Below, one piece after another: positions 57,990 to 64,000 of a stretch of DNA of 64,000 nt (position 1 is its first letter; every line of letters begins with the position of its first letter). The stretch covers positions 17,006,088-17,070,087 of the forward strand of contig NC_084811.1 of the NCBI RefSeq assembly GCF_963583255.1. The letters run 5' to 3'. Source of the DNA: Pyrus communis (lineage: Eukaryota; Streptophyta; Magnoliopsida; Rosales; Rosaceae). Below the pieces are notes generated by a model, which made no database searches, had not been told where the DNA came from, and saw nothing but the letters and a program-made list of their open reading frames with translations. The position numbers were made by a program, and so were the translations under genes.

Positions 57990-59779
57990 TGTTGGAAATG
58001 TGCCCTAAAACCAATCATATGATGATACTTTACGGACATTTCAAACTAATGTAGTTTAAATGTAAAGGGCAAAGATTATTGTTTGAGCCGTCTCATATAA
58101 ATGTTATATACTTAAACGATAAGTCCAAGGAATATGTGATTGGAAGAATGCGATCTAAAGAAGTTAGATTCATGAGATCATTCTTTCGTTGACACATCCT
58201 AAACGTTCCTGATCATAGGATTGTCAATTGGGCATTGACAGTCCGTTAAGATCAGTACGTGCTATGTCTTCTCTCAGGGAGAGTGACTAGTCTCGAGTCA
58301 TTGGTGTGTGTGACATCAAGACAAGTACGTAGGTGCTCAATAGAGAATGAGTTCACTGAACACGATCAACGAAGAGTTCTCATATTTATGTCACATGAGA
58401 ACTCATGGTTGGGATAATGCAAATTAGTCTTTTGACCTGAGGCATCACAGTTGTCTTGTGGTTAGGTCCTTAATCTTTGATTATGTCAAAGTCACTCCAT
58501 CAGGAGGGTGTCCACGGCATCGTTGGGGTTAAGCCACTTAGCCATGGAGGCAAGTGAATGCGCAACAAGGGATCTCTAACCTTCAAACTGCTTGAGGGAG
58601 AATACTCTATGATATGATTTAGAATCTCTGGCCAGAGTATGAATGAGATGTTGGAATGTGTTCCAAATCACATTCAAGGTAATCATATAAGCACAAGACT
58701 CACATTGGATAGTAGACATGAATAAACTATCAAACCAAACAATGTGGTCAAGAGTATTGTATTAGAGAAAGACCGTATTGCATTTGTAATCCTAAAACTG
58801 AATAGGTTCTCCACCTCTTCTGATTAGCTTGGGTAACCATGACATGCTGCTAGGCGTCAACCATGGTTTGTGGAAGCCCTAAAAGTGTATTATCACTAAC
58901 GGGAGAATTGAAAGTAAGTTTCAATTCACAATCGATTTGAAAGAGTTTGAATCGCCCACTGCCTCGCTAAAAGGAACCTAATGGATCGTACACCGTGTAA
59001 GGTAGAGATTGAAGATTCAACGGAGATGAGTAAGAATAATTAAATGGTTTAATTATTTATGGCAAGGATTAATTAATATGATTATTAATCAAACGAATAA
59101 GTTCGTTAAAAGACCTCGGGATAGTTTTGGATCTTAAGGCCCAATGGGCTTCGAACGTCAAGTCCATTGACTTAAGTTGTGTGACAACTTAATGAATAAT
59201 GATTCACAAAGGCCCAAATAGCCCAATAAATCCCATGTTAAAGAAGGAGTGGTTTTGGACTTATTTACAAGTTTGCCACTCAAATGAATTAAGGAATAAG
59301 TATGACTTTATAGCCAAAATTCATTTAGGGTAATTTTTGGGGGAAAGGATGAGAACATAAGCTCTCCTTTCTCTCTAAAATTTCAGCCACCTTGGAGGGA
59401 TCATCTAGCAATCAAACTCCTCCAAGGTCACTCATTTCTTCTACAATATGCCTTGGTGTGGAGACTTAGAGGTTTTCAATTTTGGAAACTTGGAGAAACC
59501 TTTTCATCCATCCAAATCCATGGATCTAAGATGCAAGGAATGAAGGCCCTCTCTTTGGGTGATTAGCCTTTGCTTATGCAAAGAGGAATCTACAAAGGTA
59601 TTGATTTCTCAACTCACTTTGTTTTGAGTTGAGTCTTGGTTCACCTATCTACTAGGCTTTGAAGTTCATGGGTTAAGTTTTGTTTTTGAGTGCATATAAA
59701 CATGATTCCGCCTTTTAATTGTTAATTGCATGTTGTTGATGTTGCTCAAATGAACTTGTTTTTCACAAATCTTCCTTCA
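57990..59779 (+). mobile_element. 3' LTR of Copia element G
   Basis: 1790 bp, preceded by the purine tract GCAAGTGGGAGA (57977-57988). Ends CTTCCTTCA, then the CCCAA duplicate. Confidence 0.93.
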
Positions 59780-59784
59780 CCCAA

Positions 59785-60104
59785 CCCTCTACCATGGGCC
59801 CAGGATCGACAGAGCATAAGCCAACTTAAAGGAGGAAGTTCGGCCCCAAAGTGTGATTCCTTCGCTCCGAAGGCTTCCAACTTCAAGAATAAAGGCAAAG
59901 CTCCCACCACCATGGAAGCAATGAAGTTCAAATGACCATTCATCTCGAGTTTACTGAGCTCCCACTCATGCTGTTGCTAAATATCATTCACGTTGTAAAG
60001 CCATAGAGATAAACTTTGTTTAAGTGGACAATCCAGAAGATAACACTTTGGTGATTTCTGATTTTCAAGAGGCATCTATAGCGATTGAAGATTATAACTT
60101 TTAG
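59785..60104 (+). pseudogene. Copia-type gag, second part
   Basis: Resumes the gag interrupted at 48134: a Ser/Lys-rich stretch (59785-59935, ending NKGKAPTTMEAMKFK, then TGA), followed in other frames by HAVAKYH, EINFV and a VDNPEDNTLVISDFQEA-like string, the usual C-terminal part of this gag type. It stops near 60104. No zinc knuckle is intact. Confidence 0.65.
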
Positions 60105-61459
60105 ACATGGGCCAAAGTGTGGCCGACTTTCTCTAGTGGCCGAATCCCCTTTTATTTTTTTTTGTTTAAGTTTTTCGAACAATTTTCGATGTAATTGGAT
60201 ATTTGTGTGTTTTGTTTTAAATTTTTAGATAATTACTTTATGTAAAGTATTTCTCGAATAATTAATTGATGGATTTGAAATGTAAGTTTGAACATTTATT
60301 TAAAGTTACATAATTTTTCAAATTTACATTCCAGTGTTACATAATAATGTTTAACGAGTACCATTATTTTTTATTTTTTTATTTTTAAATATTAATTACA
60401 AGCATATAATTTATTTATTACATTGGTGAAATGGATCAAGTCGTTAACTGATGAGGAATTCATTACTCGGCATGTATGGCTATGGAGAATATCGAATGGT
60501 GAACTTTTGGTTATGGGTATAAAATAATTTTTGAGGATGAATATGACACATCCATCACCGAACTAAATTATTGCCCTCCTTACTTACAGGCCATTTTAAC
60601 TAGTTATTCTTAATCCAGAGTTTTGATCATTGAAACACAAGAAAGACACAATAATAAAGATCAAAAAAGCGAAATTTTAAGTGATTTGTAGCTCAAATAG
60701 TTAAAAAAAAAAAAAAAAATTACCATGTATTAGAGCCCATTGCTCTTGTGTTTAAGTCACTCATCCCTTAAATTCGCTTCTATAAAATAAAATAAGAAAC
60801 AGAGAAGTGCAAAGTTAAACAAGAAAAAAAGAATTCTAAGACTGTGTTTTGAGTTGACCCCTTCAAGAAAGTTCTAAAACTTGTCATTAGAGTGAATGTA
60901 TATTATTTTTACATTTTTCACACGTCTGCAATAATTATTATGAATTTTATTAATTTTGCACTCAAATAAAAAACACTATTCATGAGGGTTTGGAGGGTTT
61001 TAAAAATATAAACGAAGATGTAACCGTGATCTATGTATGGAGAATGCAATCACAAATGTTTATATATTCTTTCAGTTTTTTCACAATTGTACATCTATTT
61101 TTATGAATTTTTATTTATTTTGAACTACCCTAGAAATACTATTAACGAGGGTTTCTAGGGTATTAAAAATTCAAACGACAATGTCTCCAAGCGTAGAGAA
61201 TGCATGCATGAGTGTTTGCATAATTTTTCACATTTTTCGCACCCGCAAATTAAATTATAATTTTTTAGTATGTTTGGCTTTTTTTTTTTTTAGAGCAAAC
61301 GATAATAAAGAAAAAAATAGTGAATTTTTAAGTGATTTGTAGCTTTAAATAGTTAAAAAATTACCATGTAATAGAGCCCATTGTTCTTGTTGTTTAAGTC
61401 GCTCATCCCTTAAAATCACTTATATAAAATAAAATAAAAATAGAGAAATGCAGAGTTAC
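60105..61459. repeat. AT-rich intergenic DNA with direct repeats
   Basis: No gene is seen. One segment of about 160 bp (TTAAGTGATTTGTAGCT ... CACTCATCCCTTAAAT) occurs at about 60650-60825 and again at about 61300-61459. Between them a second unit of about 180 bp (ending in an AGGGTTT-GGGT.TTAAAAAT type motif and AGAATGCA) is tandemly repeated (about 60897-61075, 61076-61250). The pattern suggests a larger duplicated block. Confidence 0.6.
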
Positions 61460-61746
61460 TGTAAGATCCCATATCGTCCAGGGGAGTGATCCTTATATGT
61501 ATATTCTCATCCCTACCTAGCAGGAGGCCTTTTGGGAGCTCATTGGCTACGGGTTCCATCGGAACTCCGAAGTTAAGCGAGTAGCGCGCGAGAGCAATCC
61601 CAGGATGGGTGACCCACCGGGAAGTTCTCGTATGAGTTCCTAGAAACAAAACCGTGAGGGCGTGGTCGGGGCCCAAAGCAGACAATATCGTGCTACGGTA
61701 GAGTCGAGCCTGGGATGTGGTGGGGGCCCCGGGCCGGGATGTGACA
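61460..61746 (+). mobile_element. Solo LTR of Cassandra TRIM with 5S rRNA-like core
   Basis: 287 bp starting TGTAAGATCCCATATCG and ending CCGGGATGTGACA. The core 61550-61640 is 5S rRNA-like (CCATCGGAACTCCGAAGTTA at 61557-61576, GGATGGGTGACCC at 61603-61615), including the box A-like AGTTAAGCG and the box C region used by RNA polymerase III. This is the hallmark of Cassandra elements. Flanks GTTAC (61455-61459) and ATTAC (61747-61751) agree at four of five bases. No primer site follows, so it is a solo LTR. The minus-strand open frame across it is not a gene. Confidence 0.9.
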
Positions 61747-61753
61747 ATTACAC

Positions 61754-62124
61754 TATGTTTGGATGAGAGAAATAAACTTGGAATTTGGATTAAAATCAGA
61801 ATTTATAAATTGACTTGCACCAATTTCCTTGTTTGAATTCATAAACTTAGAAATTTAGAATTTCTGCATGAAAAAAAACTTGAAATTTGGGACCTCCTAA
61901 GTTTAAATTTAGAATTCCTAAGTTTAAATTCCATGTAAATAAGTATCATTCCCCAATTTCTATGATTGAGAGTTTAAAAATAACAAATTCCTTATTCAAT
62001 TACATTGTTCTTTTAAGTTAACCAAATAAGAAAATTTACAAATTCTAGAAAATAAAATCCCGTCATTTCAATTTTTGTCATTTTAAAATTTCTTAGTAAT
62101 CTTAAATTTCTTCATCCAAACATA
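61754..62124. mobile_element. MITE-like element with TATGTTTGGATGA terminal inverted repeats
   Basis: The left end reads TATGTTTGGATGAGAGAAA and the right end, reversed, TATGTTTGGATGAAGAAAT. The 371-bp interior is AT-rich and noncoding. A clear target duplication was not seen, so the superfamily is left open. It starts two bases after the Cassandra duplicate. Confidence 0.65.
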
Positions 62125-62374
62125 CTAATAAAGAAGAAAAAAATAATTCTAATACAATGTGTTTTGGGTTTTGAATAAGGCACAATAAATTCTGGATAAT
62201 CCCTCGGTGTTCTTTAGGGTTACTCCACTGAGGAATGAGTGGCCATGAAGGAAATTAAGTACATTTCACTTGGGATGAGTTGATTTATTAACAAGCCAAC
62301 GGCCAAAATAATATTAAAGCTATAAACTTTTTTTCATTAAATAATTAGAGTGATGCACTATAAGGTAATTCTAT

Positions 62375-62507
62375 GAAGACTAAAATTTTAAGTTAAATTT
62401 GTAAACTAAATGATGTGTCATCAATAGAAAATAATTAAGTTAATCAACACTTAAGCAATAATTCAATCATGTACAATCACATCATTTAGTTTCAAAATTT
62501 AGTCTTC
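62375..62507. repeat. Inverted repeat, probable small MITE
   Basis: The arm GAAGACTAAAATTTTAAG ... AACTAAATGATGTG (62375-62417) is matched in reverse by CACATCATTTAGTTTCAAAA ... GTCTTC (62478-62507), with a gap in the left arm. The loop is about 60 bases and no coding sequence is present. The true ends may extend a few bases further. Confidence 0.55.
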
Positions 62508-62939
62508 CATGATACGCAATTATGAATGATGAGAAAAATGAATAATAAAGATTGAATAGAAAATTAAATAATTGTAAAAATCAAATCAAACGGCTATAAG
62601 ACAAAAAATACTAAATGATGGGTAATATTGATGCCGAATCTTTACAAGCTTAATCTAATATAATATAACGTATATCTATGGTAACTGATTAGCAGACGCG
62701 CATATACAAATATAGTAATTAATTTCTGGGGAGAGCGTGAGCATCAAATTATAGTGGGCTTAATTATTTCCGGCGCAGCTTTCTTAAGAAATGCTTTCCA
62801 TGTAAAGGCATCCATTTCTAATTAATATAATAATTTAATGTACTTGAAATCTACACCATCCTGTTTGTATATAATTTTATATACAACATATACTAGTTAG
62901 CTTAATTAGTTATTGCATAAATGCGTGCACCGTGAAGAT

Positions 62940-62947
62940 TATAAATA
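62940..62947 (+). promoter_or_regulatory. TATA box of the polygalacturonase gene
   Basis: TATAAATA, 186 bases before the ATG at 63126. Transcription would begin about 30 bases downstream, giving a 5' UTR of roughly 150 bases rich in TC. Confidence 0.7.
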
Positions 62948-63125
62948 CCCTACATACTTCAGTTATTCTCCATCAATCTCTCAATTCCTACAGCTACCTT
63001 CACCTTCTAGCAAAAATATTCAACTACATTCCGTTGCATTCTGACATCCTAATTGTTTTCGTTTAATCTCTTCTTTAATTTCTCTCTTGATCGCTCCCTT
63101 CCACGCAGAAAAGAAAGGAAAGAAA

Positions 63126-63978
63126 ATGGATGAGTCTGCAAGTTGTTTTACCAGAGCTCGCGTAGTACCAATCATGATTCTCTTTATCTTACACCATTCA
63201 TTTATTGCTGAGGGTACTACATTAGTTCTCAATATCCTGAGCTTCGGAGCTAAGCCCAATGGAGTAACTGATTCCACCCAAGCTTTTATGGATGCGTGGA
63301 GTGCAGCTTGTGCCTCTTTGGATTCCAGTACGATTACGGTACCAAAAGGGAGGTATTTGCTTCCGACTGCTATGGTTTTTAAAGGTGACAACTGCAAAAG
63401 CCCAGGTATTACTCTTTGGATTGATGGAACACTCGTCGCTTCGTCTGACTACCAAATTCTTGGCCAAGCTGACAATTGGCTAAGCTTCGAAACAGTTACC
63501 GGCGTTTCCATTATTGGAGGTCGACTTGACGCCAAAGGCACCTCCTTGTGGGCATGCAAGTTAGCGGGAAGCACTGATTGCCCCAGCGGAGCAACGGTTA
63601 GTAATTTCCTTTTTCTTGTCAAGGTTTTCAAGAAGTATATCATGTAATACATGTAACTAAATTATTTTTTCCGGACTGGGGATCGAAGAGTTTGAGTTTT
63701 ACAAACTCCAAAAACATTAGGATCGACGGACTGATGTCGTTGAACAGCCAGCTGTACCACATTGTTATAAACGGGTGCCAAGATGTTCACATTCAAGGGG
63801 TCAAAATCATTGCCGCCGGCAATAGCCCCAACACTGATGGCATCCATGTTCAATTGTCAAGAAATGTTGCAATCTTCGACACCTCCATCAAAACGGGAGA
63901 TGACTGCGTCTCAATTGGCCCCGGCACTAAGGACTTGTGGATCGAGCACATATCGTGTGGACCAAGTCACGGCATTAG
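63126..63978 (+). CDS. Polygalacturonase (glycoside hydrolase family 28), 5' part; exons 63126-63596 and 63689-63978
   Basis: GH28 enzymes hydrolyse alpha-1,4-galacturonan in pectin in the cell wall. Exon 1 gives 157 residues from ATG 63126. A hydrophobic stretch at about residues 12-29 (VVPIMILFILHHSFIAEG) is a signal peptide, then LSFGAKPNGVTDSTQAF, the typical start of the mature fold. Exon 2 gives residues 158-253: SPNTDG (203-208, domain I), GDDC (227-230, domain II) and CGPSHGI (247-253, domain III). The catalytic Asp pair and His251 are present. Domain III usually reads CGPGHGIS, so Ser250 replaces Gly. The frame upstream of 63126 is open but has no ATG. Exon 2 ends AG at 63978 before a GT donor, in phase 2, with the Ser codon of GHGIS split across the intron, as is common in the family. 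The rest, including the RIK motif, is outside the window. The exact clade (fruit, pollen or abscission type) cannot be told. Confidence 0.92.
63597..63688 (+). other. Intron 1 of the polygalacturonase gene
   Basis: 92 bp, phase 0, donor GTTAGT, acceptor CGAAG before AGTTTGAGT. A CTAAATT branch-like word and TTATTTTTTCC lie near the 3' end. Without splicing, the frame stops at 63645. With it, CPSGAT joins SLSFTNSKN as expected for the family. The acceptor is not the most common CAG form. Confidence 0.75.
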
Positions 63979-64000
63979 GTTAGATTATAGTGGTTTCTTG

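Larger units (their letters stand above)
48135..59779 (+). mobile_element. Copia-superfamily element G, 11.6 kb, TSD CCCAA
   Basis: LTRs 48135-49925 and 57990-59779 both start TGTTGGAAATGTGCCC and end CTTCCTTCA. CCCAA flanks both sides (48130-48134, 59780-59784). A tRNA-iMet primer site and a GTGGGAGA polypurine tract are in place. The LTRs are almost identical (two substitutions noticed), so insertion is recent, yet the interior has no intact gag or pol. It holds a minus-strand solo LTR (52225-54845). Removing G restores the reading of an older Copia gag. Confidence 0.93.

Noticed and set aside
61550..61640. Possible 5S rRNA gene.
   Set aside because: Only part of 5S is present, it is diverged, and it is embedded in a complete Cassandra LTR with termini and a near-perfect duplication, so it is element-derived.
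61416..61685. 89-codon minus-strand frame over the 5S-like region.
   Set aside because: It is the reverse strand of the Cassandra LTR and not a gene.
63087..63125. Upstream start for the polygalacturonase at 63087.
   Set aside because: The codon there is TTG. The ATG at 63126 gives a normal signal peptide.

Overview
The window is plant nuclear DNA. It is AT-rich and has almost no host genes. About 60 kb is a nest of LTR retrotransposons, and one host gene, a GH28 polygalacturonase, enters at the right edge. The retroelement lineages (Athila-like and Tat-like Ty3/gypsy, Copia, a 5S-bearing Cassandra TRIM, an RTE-type LINE tail) point to a dicot. The LTR style suggests Rosaceae (apple/pear type), but that is an impression and was not tested.

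Layout. 1-4163: internally deleted Athila-like element C (end of its 5' LTR, PBS, gag-spacer remnants, long 3' tail, no pol). 4164-30667: old Athila-like element A. Its coding region is split by a solo LTR (7157-9281, TSD CCCAT) and by complete 15-kb element B (9710-24710, TSD GGTAT), and its 3' LTR is split by a minus-strand solo LTR (27373-29470, TSD GAGAG). 31264-31475: LINE 3' end with a 16-bp TSD. 32421-36880: solo LTR (TSD GCAAG) holding a second solo LTR (33903-36515). 37.3-44.3 kb: decayed Tat-like gag/RT/RNase H/integrase, interrupted by LTR-like sequence that itself holds a solo LTR (40112-42376, TSD AATAC). 47474-60104: a decayed Copia-type gag split by Copia element G (48135-59779, TSD CCCAA), which in turn holds a minus-strand solo LTR (52225-54845). 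60.1-62.9 kb: AT-rich intergenic DNA with repeats, a Cassandra solo LTR and two MITE-like inverted repeats. 62940-end: polygalacturonase promoter, exon 1, intron 1 and exon 2.

Element B is the best-preserved unit: tRNA-Asp primer site, gag-protease, RT-RNase H, DD35E integrase, polypurine tract and LTRs differing at only about eight places by eye. Its gag-pol is nevertheless broken by a frame change and an in-frame TGA. Between integrase and the 3' LTR, where Athila elements usually carry an env-like gene, B carries a roughly 2-kb block with an antisense coiled-coil ORF, flanked by two copies of the element's own tail sequence.

The most unusual observation concerns the Athila-like LTRs. Each carries a short word of the form ATG...CAT at three fixed positions. 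The word is the same, or nearly so, within most LTRs but differs between LTR subfamilies. Also notable are a conserved intron-like GT-AG interval with branch-point-like sequence between protease and RT, perfect or near-perfect U5-PBS complementarity, repeated polypurine-tract-like motifs, and an inverted gag fragment fused to RNase H in element A.
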